Origin: Zonotrichia leucophrys gambelii
Lineage: Eukaryota; Chordata; Aves; Passeriformes; Passerellidae
Direction of reading: 5' to 3'
Assembly: GCF_028769735.1 (NCBI RefSeq)
Contig: NC_088173.1
Coordinates: 11,553,038 to 11,617,037 of the forward strand
Length of the DNA: 64,000 nucleotides
In this document: piece by piece, positions 1 to 13,196 of the stretch
Numbering within the stretch: the first letter of the stretch is position 1
Layout: each line of letters opens with the position of its first letter
Position numbers and translations under genes: made by a program
The notes under the pieces: model-generated
Told to the model about the DNA's origin: nothing
What the model saw: the letters and a program-made list of their open reading frames with translations, nothing else
Database searches by the model: none

Positions 1-3000
1 TCCCTCTGCTCTCTCTGGGTCCTGCAGCGAGAGCGGGCTTTGCAAATCAGTGCTGTGAGCAGTGAACCTGTGCTTTTCAGGCATGCTAGGTACCAGGTCT
101 CATTCAGTCCATCAAGTTCCAGTGTAAGCTCTCAGTCTCAAAGAAAAAGAGAATGTAGATTTATTGATAGAATAATTATTACCAAGAAACGATTTTCCTT
201 TTGTTTCTAAAATACACTCCCAGCAAAGGCAAATACACTCCCAATATAGCAGAGGCTTTTGCCAGTGTACCTTTTCTCTGCTCTCTTTAATATGTACTTC
301 ATTACAAGTTTAAGAGGAATGAAAATAGCATTACTTAATTACCATACCAAGCACTAAACTGAAACTAAGTCTCTTTCAATGTGTTAAGGTTGTCTCTGTT
401 TTATAGTGTGACAGAATTTGGAAGCACTGGCTAGAATAATATGGAAGACATTAAAGTTAGTTATAAAAACATTGTTTAACTCAATTTTTTTACCTTTGTA
501 TTTAGAAAAGCAATAGAGTAAAATTGCTGCCTGTAATTACTGAAATCCAAGTTTGCTAGCTAGTTAATTTTTAACTACTTTTACCCATTGGAAAGGAGAA
601 AAATGGAAGGAGGCAAGGAGCATTTAAAATTTAAATTTTATTCAAATGTCTGTTTAAACAAAATTGTGACTGTTTGGATGCTTTAGGAATATTATATAAT
701 GGGCTTTGAGACATTGCAGTGTTTAGTATTAGTACTGGATTGACAGGCCATAGAAGAAAGGGAACAGTGCTTCATTGTGAAGAAAGAAAAATATCATTGT
801 GCCAGATCACCCACCATTTTGTGTACCTTTTCCTCCACCGTCTCCTACATTAAAAATCTAACAATAGGCCTTGTTAGCAAAAACTGTGATAAAACAAATA
901 AAGCAGATTCATAAATTTATTGCACTAATATCAACTTCTTAAAAGTCATGTAACATGGATTTCTTGAATTTTTAACCTAATGCAATTTAGTCATCATTCA
1001 GGTTTGAACTTTCCATGTGCACATTCATATGATCTGAAAAACTGAAATTAGAATATCTATCAGGAGAGGAGAAAAGAAAAATCTCAGGAGTCTGAACTTT
1101 GCCACTCATCTCCTGCTCAAATCTAGATTTAATTGCAATTCAAAGAAGTTTTAATGGTAAACACAAACAGGTGTTTATTACTAAACAACAGGCAGTTAAG
1201 GGTTGGACAGGATCACTTTTTGGTCCCAAAGTAGGAAACAGTTGCCAAGACTGAAATACTGAAGTTAGCATGCTTCAGCAGAGCAAGAGGAAGTTCTTTT
1301 GAATGCCCTGTCCCCAACTGTTTACCTCTCACACAAACAGAGTATTGGGCACACTTTGTCTTCAGCAAGTATCATCATGATTCATTACCCATAATGCAGC
1401 CAGTCATCAAGCAATATAACCCAAACTTACTTCTCATGAGGTTGTGAAATTCTGAAGGAGAGAATTTATTGTGCTATTTAGAATGTTCCGCCTTCCTAAA
1501 ACTTCTGACCTATTCATTTCAAAAGCAATGAAAATGATGTCTCTGCTTTTCTCCCATCTGTTCCACCCAATAGATTTTTGAGTGTTGAGTTCAGTGAAGC
1601 CTAGGTAATTACCTGAAATTAGTTGCTACTATTTGTATGTTCTTTTGTGTTTTAAAGAGTCCTGTTTTCAAATGGCTGTGCTGCCATGCTCACTGAAATA
1701 TTTGGGGATGTTCTAGGTACTATTTAATAATAAATGAATATGATTGTATCACACACAATTCTTGCTTATGTTAATAAGAACAAAACTCAATTTGTAGATT
1801 TTGATGTTGATTCTAATGTAGATTTTATTTTCATGAATATTTTTCTCACTTATTAGAGAAAGGGAAAGAATGAGTATTTTGGATAAGGAGATTCAGTTTT
1901 GTTTTGATTTCTGTTTAGAATATAATTTTTATAGAGTCTGGGCATTCGTTTGTGCCATGGGACAAGTCTTAAATGAGGCAAACTAACAGGTTTTCTCTAC
2001 CACACCTCATATTTCTTCTGTCTCTACTTCATCTTTAAACTCTAGCTGATGTTGATATGCTGACATCCTTACAAGAGGGAAGAATAGCTAATGCAGATGG
2101 CTCGCTTGCCAGGGAAGCTGCACCATTCTTCATGAAGCACTGTAAATTCAGTGTCTCCTGATGTCCTGATACAGGTTTCGAACAGCATGTATGGATCTAA
2201 AAATTACAATTTAGGCTAGATTTCCTTCTAGGATGGCATAAAAGCCTCCTTGTACTACTGTGCTTGCTGCTGTGCCCTGGTGGTGTAAACCTCTTGTGCT
2301 TGTATCCTGCATTTGCTAGATTTCCTGGATTGTCAAGAAGAATCAACCATTTTTAAAGGGTGGAGGCCTAAGGGATTTGTGTGCTTTGTCGTATACATGT
2401 TCCTATTTAAATATTTTGGACAAATCTTTTATTGTTCTTTGTTAGTGTTAAAAATAATTAAAAATATGTTGTTTTCATGGAAATGAAAGTTTCATTGTGA
2501 TACTCAGACTGGAGGTGTGCCAGCTCTTTATGCCTGAATCCTTGCTGAAATACATACTTTTCTATTTTTTGCTCTCTCCAAATATATGACATTGACTATA
2601 GTGTTGTTTGTTAATTGGTTTTTCTATATTGCTGGCACTGTGTCTTGTGAAACCCTGGCTGCAGATTCTTGCATTGATACACTGGCACCAAGAATACTGA
2701 CAGCTGGCTGTTTTTCAGGAATATATAATCATGTTTTCTGATCACTTGCTCCTATGGCTGTCTTTCAACATGTAAACAGAGGGACCAGATTCAAGTCTCA
2801 GCTATGCCACTACAAATATGAGACTATCAAAAGAATTCTTTTGATCTCAAAAGTGCAAATCAATGCTCATTCTGGTCATACAGTTAGTTTTAACATAAGG
2901 AGAACAGTCAGAAAAATTGCTGTTTAAAAACTAATCCTGCAATAGGTTTATATTATTTCAGATTTAAATGGGTGCTTTTTATGTTGTTATTGGAAATGGG

Positions 3001-6000
3001 ATTGAATATCTGGTTGAGATTTTAAAATACAGCAACAATATTGATTAAAGGTAAAAAGGTTTATCAGGAACTGTGTACCCACTTGTACATTTATTCACAC
3101 TTTTATCTTTGGATTAACATATAACATCCAATTGGCTGACATATGATAGTGATGCAAATAATTTTAAAAATTTGCTTTATTATTCTTTAGTATGTTAGTG
3201 TTTATTTCCTTCTCAGTGAATAATGGAAGTGCACCTTTTAGGGGAAAGTCAGAACAAAAAAGACAGTGAGATGAATGCTCTTTGCTTTGTATGGATTTAA
3301 GCCATACTTCCAGGAGAGGTTTTTTTTTATCCTTACATTCCAGAGCATTGCAGCAAAAGTGTCTGTGGATGTTCTTTAAACATTCTGCCTGCAGAATTTG
3401 CATATAATATCAAAACCCAGGTTATATAACATACATAAAAAATTTCAGTGGAAAGCATTTATGAGAATGAAACTCTCAAAGCAGGTTTTGGGGTACAGCA
3501 TTTGTTCTAGACCCCTATCTAAGTGCCTCAGTTAGATGAATTTTTAAAGCTTCTGAGCAGACCTAATTTGCTTTGAAGTCAAATGAAACTGCAGAATGGT
3601 CTTAGCACACAGAAAATTATAAAGCTGAGCACAAAACTAACTTTATTTCCTGCTTTAATTAAATTCTTCAGCCACATAACTGTCCTTTTGTTTGTATGAT
3701 CACACAGAATGAAATGTACGAGGTGGAACTGTTGTACTTAGATTAAAAATGAAAGGTGTTTAGCACTTCTATTATTTGTGATATTACCCGCTGTGTGTTT
3801 TTGTACTTGGCTGTACTTTGCTTGCTTATATATAATGCTGTCTGTGACAGCCTTCCTCATGTGAATATCACTCTTTTTCTGCATGAAGTCCCATGCATTT
3901 ATAAAGAAAGGATGGACAATATGGGCTTTACCAGTTTAAAATAAACAGTGTCATCAAATACTGACATTAGAGCAGAGGGCTGTAAGAGATTTACAGCTAA
4001 TTCATCAATCTACTAAATGTGGTACAAAATACTTTTAGTACCATATCAAGAGTAGCTGATCATGGCTTTTCTTCATGGAAAAATCTAATTTTCTCTGCAA
4101 AATATCTCACTTACTGGTAATCTTATAGGTAGAAATAGATTGTAGTCTGCTGAAATACAAAAATGAGCAAGAGGTATCAAAGTACTTTTAAAAATGAGAC
4201 TTAGGGTGAAAGGGCACTGATGATAACCAAGTGGTGTTATGAAGCCTGTCTTCACTAGAGAGTGGCCCACGAGTGGCATTTAGCAAATGTTACTGTTCAA
4301 GAGTATCCTAATGAACTGATACAATAAAGAACTGGTGTTTTATTATCTTTGTGGATTCTTTGTATGGCACTTGGTAATCTAGGGTTAGATAAATTCTGCA
4401 CTTTTAATCAGAGGTTCAGTCTCATGCCTACTATAGAGCAAAAATTTATATTGTTAAAAATATCAAGGATAATTTTTTGTATTAGTGAACAACTGCATTG
4501 AATTAATTGTATTACTAAGTGAAGTCCACATTTGAAGAGTTACAAAATGTCACAGTGAAGGCTGCAGGTGCATTTGTGTGCATACTCTCTTCCTTAGGTC
4601 TTGCTGCTTGCTTATTAACTAGAATGTGCATTGTATATAAATATACAGTGCTAGATACAGCTCTCTGAAATTCTCAATCTACATTGAGGTTTAGGGACTT
4701 CATTCCTGCTGCAGAAAAAAGGGATTTGGGTATCTGAAACTTTAGGAAGTTGGGACCCACACTTGTCACTGAAATGTGGTACTTGTAGAAAGTAACTGTA
4801 ATGAAAAACACATTATATTGTTGGACAATCGAATATGGAAAGGCTGGGAAATCACCATTTTTTGACAAATTACCAGGTGGCTGATTTCTGACAGTAACTA
4901 CAATTTAAACAGTCCCTAGAACACCATCTATCATTCATATCTATTTTGAAGTTTGAGTTTTAAAGTCTATGCTGAGTGCGTAGTTGTAATAGTTTATATT
5001 TCAGGTAAAGTCTTTTTTTCTGGGTTTGAAATGTAAGGTAAGCAACATGAACCTGTGAGACTAAAGTAATCACATCTTTGCTTATTATGTCTTTTCCATA
5101 ACAGGTGATGTTATTTAGACTAAAACAGAATGCAGAATAATAACCAGTGGTATTTCAAGCACTAAAACCATTTCAAGCATTAAAAAAAGTTATAGACTTG
5201 TGCATCATAGGTATCAAAGTGGAATAAAGTCTCAAACGGGAATAAAGATTCATTTCTACTTAATTGAAAACCTGATTTGTTTTCCTGCCCTTTAATTTCA
5301 CTTTATTCATGTTAAATTTTTAAAAATAATCCTAAAATAAGATAAAATAGAAGCTTGAGATTTGCCTCTGGTTGCTTCATATATATTTGTTCTCACCAGT
5401 GAACAATTTTTATTATCCTGTCTGTTGTTTTCATGGTCTCTGAAGTTCATGCCTTGCTACTATACTTTCTACTAATTTTCTGTTCTGTTTCTCATATCCT
5501 AGAAAAGTATGTTGCACCACTTTTCCCTTTAGCCAGCCCAACATTTCATTTTATGTCTCCAGTAGACTTTAATTGCTTTTGGTGATATTTGATTTCATTC
5601 CACAAAGGTCCTTACAAGGGATATTAATTGCAATAAAAAAATCCCAGTGTACCATTTTGACATAATAATCTATAATGCTTGAATGGGCATATAAAGAGTA
5701 CTGAAAATATGAATGCTGGCATGACCTACATCTGAGACAAAAGCTATTCCCTTAGGGAAGGGAGATAATTTGCTTTTGTCTCATACATTATACATCTCTT
5801 CTTCTACATACCATTTCCATGAAAAATATTTTTTGTTTTGTATCAGAGAGTTGTAAAGTTGTGAGTAGAGTATTAGGCTCAGTTGTTTGGGATGTTAACA
5901 GCCTGACAGGATTTTGGCACTCTCATTCTTGGTTTCCTATTAACTGTTCACTGTTTGTTTTTGTCTTTAGTGTTTTTCTCCAAGTGAAGTTTTCTGTTTT

Positions 6001-7576
6001 CTCTTATATTTTTGGAAGAGTGAATGATATCAATTCCCTTTTTGGGGGATGACACAAAGAAATGGAAAACTTTGTAAACAAAAAACAAACTGAAAATGTT
6101 TCACTGATACAGCCATGCCAGTGATTAATTAGCCACTTTATGTTAAATATGCAACCAACCTCTCCAAAGCTGATGGATTCCTAGATAGGTGGAGAACAGG
6201 GCTGGCCCCTTCTAAAGTACTGTGCTGTCTCTTCAGACAGGATTTATGAGCACAACTTAGAAGTAAGGGAAGAGTTCAAGGTACTGTGGAACCCCCCAAA
6301 GAGAAATCATCTCCGCCACAACACTTACAGGAATTATCCCTTTGTGACAACTGAACTTCTAGGGATGGACTTTTCAGCTACTTTATGCTGAGGATAAAAC
6401 AATGTAGATTAGCACTGTGCTAATTTGTTAGCATCCTCTCTTTTAACTAGACATGTGTTATGTGGGTTAAATGATAGTTTAGACAGTTTTCTAGATAGGA
6501 ACCAGATGGAAGCATAGTATAATGGGTTTCTTGTTTGCCTTTCTGAAGGTACCTATTTATTTCATAAACACTTCTGCTGAGGTACCTCCACCTTAGGTTT
6601 TTAATTTGAAACCTCACCTGTATCTCACCACCTAGAATATTGGTATGAAAAATAATGTGTGGAAAATAAAATATTATGTGACAATTTAATAAGCTCTGGG
6701 AACAAATGATATTCGGGTGAGCCAACTCCTTCTGAATGTTTGGATCCAGTTTACTGATTGCTGGACAGTGATAATTTTTTAGACAATTGTGTTTATGGTG
6801 TAATTGTTTTTAGGTTATTTATCATTCATCATTTTACAGACAAGATATGAGTATAACTGGTGTGTATGTAACTGTGGACTACTAAAAGATGTGTGTTTCA
6901 TTTTCATTCTTGTATTATTTGACAATATTTATAAGGCTCTCTTATTTTCATATTCACATTTCTATATAAATAGGCAAATAATTTTTTCAACTATCAGCAA
7001 AAAAAGACATTCATACCACTGTATCTTGTACAATGTTTACAGCATCTAACTTAACAGAAGTACTTACGAAGTATTTTACAAATGTGTTCGGTTTCATCAC
7101 TATTCAAATCACAGTGTGAAATGTTTTACTGCAAAGGATCCAAATGAGTTGTTATGAGAGTGCCATGGGCTTACATGAATGTTTTAAACTATATTGCCTG
7201 TGTATTAACCTTAACATGAGAGGAAACACTGGATCATTGCCTTGCAGTGGGATTGTCGGCTTGCTGTGTGAAAAGCAGCAGCAGCGTGACATGTGAGGAA
7301 TGAGTGAAATCAGCAGAGAGTGGCCTGAAAGGCTGTCAGGCTCTGAATAATGTTTGAACAAGTGTGAAGGGGAATATTGTTAGATGATGTATGTGACGCA
7401 CCGGAGCCTTGGAAATGCTGCTCTTCTATCATATGAGTTACTGTGTGCGTCTAAGCCCTGAATATCTTTCATCTGCTCCACACTGGCTTAACTGTGATGT
7501 GCTGTATTTCCTGCCTCAGAAATTCTGCTGAATATTTTATAGGGGTTTTTTGTTAGCTGAACTTCAGTTTTTACTC
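1..7576. other. Unique AT-rich non-coding sequence
   Basis: No gene, RNA gene or recognisable transposable element was seen here. Open frames are all under about 95 codons, start and stop at random, and show no family motif. Base composition is AT-rich with few CpG, as in bird intergenic or intronic DNA. The first ~100 bases are somewhat richer in G and C than what follows, but carry no clear exon signal. The only internal structure noted is an 18-bp imperfect tandem repeat at 5152-5187, listed separately. Confidence 0.6.
5152..5187. repeat. 18-bp imperfect tandem repeat, two copies
   Basis: Two adjacent 18-base units (5152-5169 and 5170-5187) share the start atttcaagca and differ at a few later positions. 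This is probably a small replication-slippage duplication. No function is implied. Confidence 0.7.
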
Positions 7577-7618
7577 TCCTTTTCTTTTTTCTTTTTTTTT
7601 GTTTTTTTTTTTTTTTTG
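7577..7618. repeat. T-rich low-complexity tract
   Basis: About 42 bases are almost all T, with a few C and G interruptions, ending in a run of 16 T. It could be the A-tail of a decayed minus-strand retroposon, but no recognisable element body lies beside it. It is followed by cttttag, which resembles a splice acceptor, but no open frame with a matching donor was found downstream. Simple slippage is the plainest explanation. Confidence 0.8.
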
Positions 7619-8653
7619 GTCTTTTAGGCATTGGGTATTCTGGGATTGGAGTTTTGTGAGAAAAGCTATTGGGGAATAGCAGCCACTTATTCTCTTGAGA
7701 GAATAACTGGAGTACTTACAGTGGCTAAACACATTATATTAAAGAAATTGTTTTCTTTAAGGGCTAATTGTGATTGGCAGTGCTAGGCATTAACAAGGTG
7801 ATAAATGTTACAGATTCCTGTTAACTTCAGTGGGAATAGTATTTAAGCCTGTAAATTGCACTGGATGCAGAAAATCTGAGGTGTTTATGATCAGGAAGGT
7901 GTATCACTGCTTTGTCCTTTTTACTGTTGAAGGTGGGAATTTCTTGCTGAAGGATGTATCCTGTACTCAAGGGCATCCAGTGTTGTGTTTTTTTAAATAG
8001 TAATTTTAACAGTGTGTTTCTAATTAATTTGTCTGTTTGGCTGCAGCATATATTTCCCAATGCTTTTTCACACTTCTCCATATTCTTGCACATTATCTTT
8101 TATGCTTGCTCTCATTCTTATTACAACTTATTTGCCAATATTATTACAAGTAATATATGATCCAGGTCTATCTTCTTGCTCTTGGCAATTAAAACCCAAA
8201 GGGAAGTGACGCCCCATTAAAAAAAAATCCCAATAAGATATATGATGTTATACTCACTGGACAAGGCATCACCTCTAAAAAAAGCATATTCCTCCTAATG
8301 TAATCTCTTGTCCTTTTTTATTCCCCATCATGCATGTTGTGCTTATTTCTGGTTATTATGAATTTCAAATTCTCTGGCTTCTATCAACATGAAAAACAGA
8401 ATTTTTCAAGGACACAAATGGTGGCTACATGCACATTTCCTATAGAGAAGATTGAGTTCTGCTCCTTATGGATACAAACAACATGAATATGTCCTCATTG
8501 TCGTGACTCATTTTGCTGGTTTGAGACATTAAACTTCCAGAAGATCCCAACAGGAGAGAACGGCCCCCCATGTCTGTGATCAATATCCTTGTTAAAGGCA
8601 GTTTGTTACTATAGTTTCTCTATAAATAGATGCTGTTTTCTTTATGTAGGTAG
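7619..8653. other. Unique non-coding sequence before the first LTR
   Basis: AT-rich sequence with no recognisable gene or repeat. Short open frames on both strands are of the length expected by chance at this composition. Confidence 0.5.
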
Positions 8654-9206
8654 TGTGGTTTAACCCCAGCCAGCAACTAAGCACCACACAGCCACTCTCT
8701 CCCTCCCAGTGGGATGGGGGAGAGAACTCAAATGATAAAAGTGAGAAAAGTAGTGGTAGAGATAAAGACAGTTTAATAGGGAAAACAAAAGCCACATGCA
8801 CAACAAGGAATTTGTTCACTGCTTTCCATGGGCAGGCAGGTGTTCAGCCACCTCCAGGAGAGCAGGGCTCTATCCCATATAACACTTCCCTTGGAAGCCA
8901 AACACCGTCACTCCAAACGCCCCAGCTTTCTCGTACTTCCCCCAGTTTTATATGCTTAGCACGATGCCATATGGTCTGGGACACCCCTTTGGTCACCCGG
9001 GATCCCAGCTGTGTCCCCTCACAGCTACTTGTGCACCCGGAGCCTCCTCGCTGGAGGGGTGGGGTGAGGAGCTGAAGAGGCCTTTGCCTGGTGTAAGACC
9101 TACTCAGCAATAACAAAAACAACCTGGTGTTATCCAGTCTGTTTTCAGAACAAATTCAAAACATAGCCATGTAGAAGGTACTGTAAAAAAAAGTAACTTG
9201 ATCACA
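8654..9206 (-). mobile_element. Solo LTR of an avian endogenous retrovirus (copy 1, same family as 22053-22631)
   Basis: A solo long terminal repeat read on the minus strand. It aligns along its length with the LTR at 22053-22631. Shared blocks include the gtttaaccccag / gtttcaccccag start, the run around tttaatagggaaa, the ccatgggcaggcagg block, and the ccctttggtca block. On the minus strand the parts fall in promoter order: a TATA-like ATATAAAA at 8946-8953, then an ATTAAA polyadenylation signal at 8772-8777, then the 3' end at 8654. The U3 end near 9206 has diverged, so the boundary is approximate and no target-site duplication was found. No internal retroviral genes flank it, as expected when two LTRs have recombined. 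A 140-codon plus-strand open frame lies inside it and is taken as chance. The family is known from remembered songbird LTR consensus; exact name not assigned. Confidence 0.85.
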
Positions 9207-11866
9207 GTGCAAAGCAGTGGCGCTACTGGCAACAGCAGTGTGAGGATAAGAATGCAATGTCTACAACTCTGCTTTTATGAGATATTGCTATTGTATCTCA
9301 GTTTTATTTAAGTCAGTGGAACTAATACTCAGATCTATTCTTTCTTTTCTCCAGTGTTGTGCAGTAGTCTAATGATTTCTTTGCTGAAATCCTCATTGTG
9401 TAAATCTAGTTCTGAACATAAATTTATGTTTTATAATGATTGAGAAGGTTACCTTTGGTCTTGTGAAGCATTGCCTGACATGGAAATTAAAATCATAGGC
9501 TTTATTCTGTTCAGCTCAGCTTGACTAGCTAAGTATGATTCAGTGCAGATGGGAACAGATTTGGAGAGGTGGAAAGTGGCTTTCAAGTTACAGTTAAGCT
9601 ATCCTGACCATGGATCAGTTAGGGCTGGTTTGCTCCCCAGAATTATCTAAAACCATTTCCAATCCACTTTTGCTCATCCTGGTCACAGGATACCTTCTTG
9701 GAAAGCCATGGAATTTGTGTCATCAGTATTTTCTTTTCTCCAGTTGAATTAAGCGCAACTGGAAAGAACTCCTGTTAATTTTCAAACGCAGAACTGGCAG
9801 GTTTAATTATGTGAGAAGCTGGACAAATGGGAAGAAATTCAGTCACAGAACTCAATGCCAGCACCTTACCTTGAAACAAATGTTCTCATTTGGAGACATC
9901 CATGTCCAGAATGAATGTAGTTGTAAAAGTTATACAAACAGTATGCACTATTAATAAGTAGGCGGTGTGGAGCTACAGCTTCAGAAAACATTCTGAGGAG
10001 CAGTGTTGCAACCCTGTGATTAGGTGTGCTTGAAGGTGGGCCACTGCATATATGTGTAAAGGAATAAAGTGAGGAATAAACACAGATACCACATAGTTTA
10101 TTAAAGAGAAGCCTGAAATTATTTGAAGTGTTTGAAACTTTGTCTCAGACTGCATTGACACTAACTAGAAATGATGTGTAGTAATGACTTTTTGCTGATT
10201 TCTTAAATATATTATTTTTTTATCATAATGGTTAAATTAGGCATGCTGTTTTTAACATGCACCTGACAGTGCCGTTATTAGCAGCACGTACAAACTAATT
10301 AGGTCTAGAGGCAAATAAAGTCAATATAGTCTAGAGGCAAAATTATGGGTCATTCCAGTTTTGATATGCGTCACTTTTGTGTCTGTTCACAGATGATCAC
10401 TTAAAAAGGGACTTCTTGTGGTTTTATCCATGTCCAGTACTTCTTATGAAGCAGGGAGAATGGAATTCTGGATTATTGTGAATTTCTATCCAATTCTGAC
10501 TGAATGAAGAATAGAAAAAACCTTTCTTGTGTAAAATACCTTTTAGTATCCTGAGTTGCCAAAGAGTAGCAAAGTAACTTCTGGATAACTCAGTATCTAT
10601 TGAGTGTCAAAATGCAATCTTGAAAGTTGGACCTTTGAAAGGCAAATTTACTGTGCTTTTGGAATGGTGTGGATTATAGGAGAGAAGAAATAATGCATAC
10701 TGCAGAAACTGCTTTGATAACAGTTTTCATAGCTGATATAATTATGTTTCTAGAGCAGGATATTGCTACTTTGTTGATATTCTTAGCTCACTAAAGCGCA
10801 TTTAGTTCATAGTGATGTAAATCACTACGATTTACAGTAAATCTATGTAATTGATAATAGCAAATCTATGAATTGTCCCACTGTCTACATTAATATTACA
10901 CTTTTAAGTAATGGTTCACCAGCAGAACTAAGACAGTCACAAACTTGTCACTTTTGAAAAGTCTTGGTCAGGGCCTGAACCTGCCATTTGTAAAACACTA
11001 ATCTTAGCTCTTTCTTGTATTGCCTTAAAGAATATAACCCGCTCTTCATAGTCTTTATTTTACCTTCCCAGCTTTAACAACCTTTGGAGTCTGCTCTTTG
11101 ACTGCAATGAGAGTATGGTTGCATGTGGGAATATCCTAAGGATAGTGGAACAAGCCATCTAATGTCCATTTTAAAGAATCCCCCTTACTTGGACAGTATT
11201 AAGACTTCTTCCTATCTCCCATGTGGCAAATGTCATCTGCTGAATATATGCCACTGTCAGTCAAATAATTAGGTGTATTTCCTCCTACTCCTCAGGTAGT
11301 CTGAGGTAGCCACAAGCCAGTAATTGGTGAAGATGATGCTGACAACATAAAATATTTAGAAAAATTGTTGTGTTCACATAGGTAGCAAAGCTTCAAAATT
11401 TGAGACTTTCAATGGTGTTGTATTAATTCAATTTAGACAAAGAGCTCCACATTTGTTCAAAGTGCTTTTTCTACACTAATTGGATACTCTTCAAAGGCTT
11501 AATTATAATTTTGAAATTACTTTTGTATCCTGGATAGATACTGAAATGCTAGTATCTTCACAGCCATATGCTTTGTAGCTCGGGTAGTGTTTTCTAATAT
11601 TGAACATTTAAAATATAGGGCAGTACTTCTGACAGATGTAAAAAAAGAGAGAATGAAAATACCAGTTCAGCACAGTCTTATTACTGTAATATCTTGTTAT
11701 ACGATCTTGCTCTACTTTGGCAGCAGTATTGTCACACATCCTTTGAGTGTTTAGAGAAGTCATAAGAATGAGGCAAAAATTTTGACTGGGAGCCATAACT
11801 TCTCTTCTGCAGTTTCAATCACAGGAGAATGACCTGAAAAGAAAAGCCTAACCAACCCCTCTCTCA
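9207..11866. other. Unique AT-rich non-coding sequence
   Basis: No gene or transposable element was recognised. A 13-base motif, gtctagaggcaaa, occurs twice 26 bases apart at 10303-10315 and 10329-10341. A short inverted repeat (tagtgat/atcacta) lies near 10810. Neither has an evident role. Confidence 0.5.
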
Positions 11867-11922
11867 AACAATAACAACAGCAATAACAATTATAACAGCA
11901 ATTACAACAACAATAATAATAG
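11867..11922. repeat. Imperfect (AAC/AAT)n microsatellite
   Basis: About 56 bases of mixed AAC, AAT and CAGCAA-type trinucleotides, pyrimidine-poor on the plus strand. An interrupted microsatellite, probably old because the unit is no longer uniform. Confidence 0.8.
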
Positions 11923-12796
11923 AATATAAACCCTGTGCCTTTGTGTGTGGTTTTGGGGGAGGAGGAACTGCTTCATAAAATGTGGATTGTGAATCCAAAA
12001 TATCTGAGGATCATTTTGCCTGTGAGCTAAGCATCTGCAGCAAGACTGGACATCTTTGTGTTTGAAGGAATAACTTTCTACCATCTGAACTGAAAGTTTT
12101 GTTTCTCTTGGTCATGATTCTAGCAGCTTAGGGCTGAGTGTAGCTGAGATATAGCTGGACAAGAGGACTTTGAGGCTGCAGTATTGCCCTATGAGAGGAA
12201 AGTAGAGGAAATTACATCCATTTTAGGCCTACTATCCTTTCCTGATAAATCTGGCTAGAGGTTCCTCTATAACCGATGCATAGTTTTGCACCTAACAAAA
12301 AAGCAGAGGGCACAGCAGTGAATAGTTAGTAATGTAAATAAAGTATTTGTGCATGACTTTGTGTTTCTATGCTTTTGGATCTTAGCACTCTGAATATGAA
12401 TGTTTTAATGGGCACTGTATCTGAAATTTAAAATCTGATCTGCAGTTGACATGGCCTCTAGCTGTACTTTACTGATTACCTGGCAACTGCACAGAAGACT
12501 AATCTCTTTCTTTTAACAAGCCATTAGAATGATTTTTCACACAAATTTTGTGCTAATTCCATTCTTTGGAATTAGGTTATTGGAAATAGTCTGATTTTCT
12601 TGCTAATATGTCTTGGTTAAGCTTTACACTTTGATAACAGATGTGCTTCATGAAGGAGCTGGTAGATTGCACTGGAGTTGTGCAGCAACTACACCATAGT
12701 CTGTGATTTTTGAATCTTGCAGCTGTACATCCATATAACTGGCAGGTTTACCATAAGACCAAATGTGAACTGGTTGTATTTATAGAAATTATTCAA

Positions 12797-12802
12797 TACC
12801 GT
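12797..12802. repeat. Left target-site duplication of the LTR at 12803-13190
   Basis: taccgt lies directly before the LTR's TG end. It matches taccat at 13191-13196 with one G/A difference, consistent with decay of a CpG. A 6-bp duplication is typical of class II (ERVK-like) retroviral integration. Confidence 0.75.
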
Positions 12803-13190
12803 TGTCACAGACATCTTTTCATGAAAAATCCTTTCCTTAGGATTTTTCCTCCTGAGAAGCTGAGAGGCCTCAGGAACAAAATGTAAACAATGATTATCTG
12901 CTGCTGTGGAATGTAACAGGTGGATCTGTGATTGGCCCATCTTGGATGTTTGTAATTAACAGCCAATCACAGCCCAGCTGGCTCAGACAGAGAATCTGGG
13001 ACAGCTGCTTTTGTTGTCATTCTTCTGATTCTATTCTTAGCCTAGCCTTCTGATGAGAACCTTTTCATCTATTCTTTTAGTATAGTTTTAATGTAATCTA
13101 TATCATAAAATAAGAAATCAAGCCTTCTGAAACATGGATTCAGATCTCCATCTCTTCCCTCATCCGAAAACCCCTGTGAACACCGTCACA
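12803..13190 (+). mobile_element. Solo LTR of an avian endogenous retrovirus, ERVK-like
   Basis: A 388-bp solo LTR opening with TGTCACAG and closing with CCGTCACA, so it has the TG...CA ends of a retroviral LTR. It is flanked by taccgt and taccat, a near-perfect 6-bp target-site duplication, so both ends are well fixed. Plus orientation is inferred from A-rich sequence near 13104-13115 resembling a decayed AATAAA signal, followed by a short 3' part. Inside U3 are two CCAAT boxes in opposite orientation, forming 11-bp perfect inverted arms at 12926-12936 and 12962-12972. The sequence resembles a remembered LTR family abundant in songbirds. No gag, pol or env sequence adjoins it. No database name is assigned. 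Confidence 0.88.
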
Positions 13191-13196
13191 TACCAT
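13191..13196. repeat. Right target-site duplication of the LTR at 12803-13190
   Basis: taccat directly follows the CA end of the LTR and matches taccgt at 12797-12802 at five of six bases. Confidence 0.75.

Noticed and set aside
8653..9122. 140-codon plus-strand and 92-codon minus-strand frames
   Set aside because: Both lie inside the solo LTR, which is non-coding; GC-richer LTR sequence has fewer stop codons.
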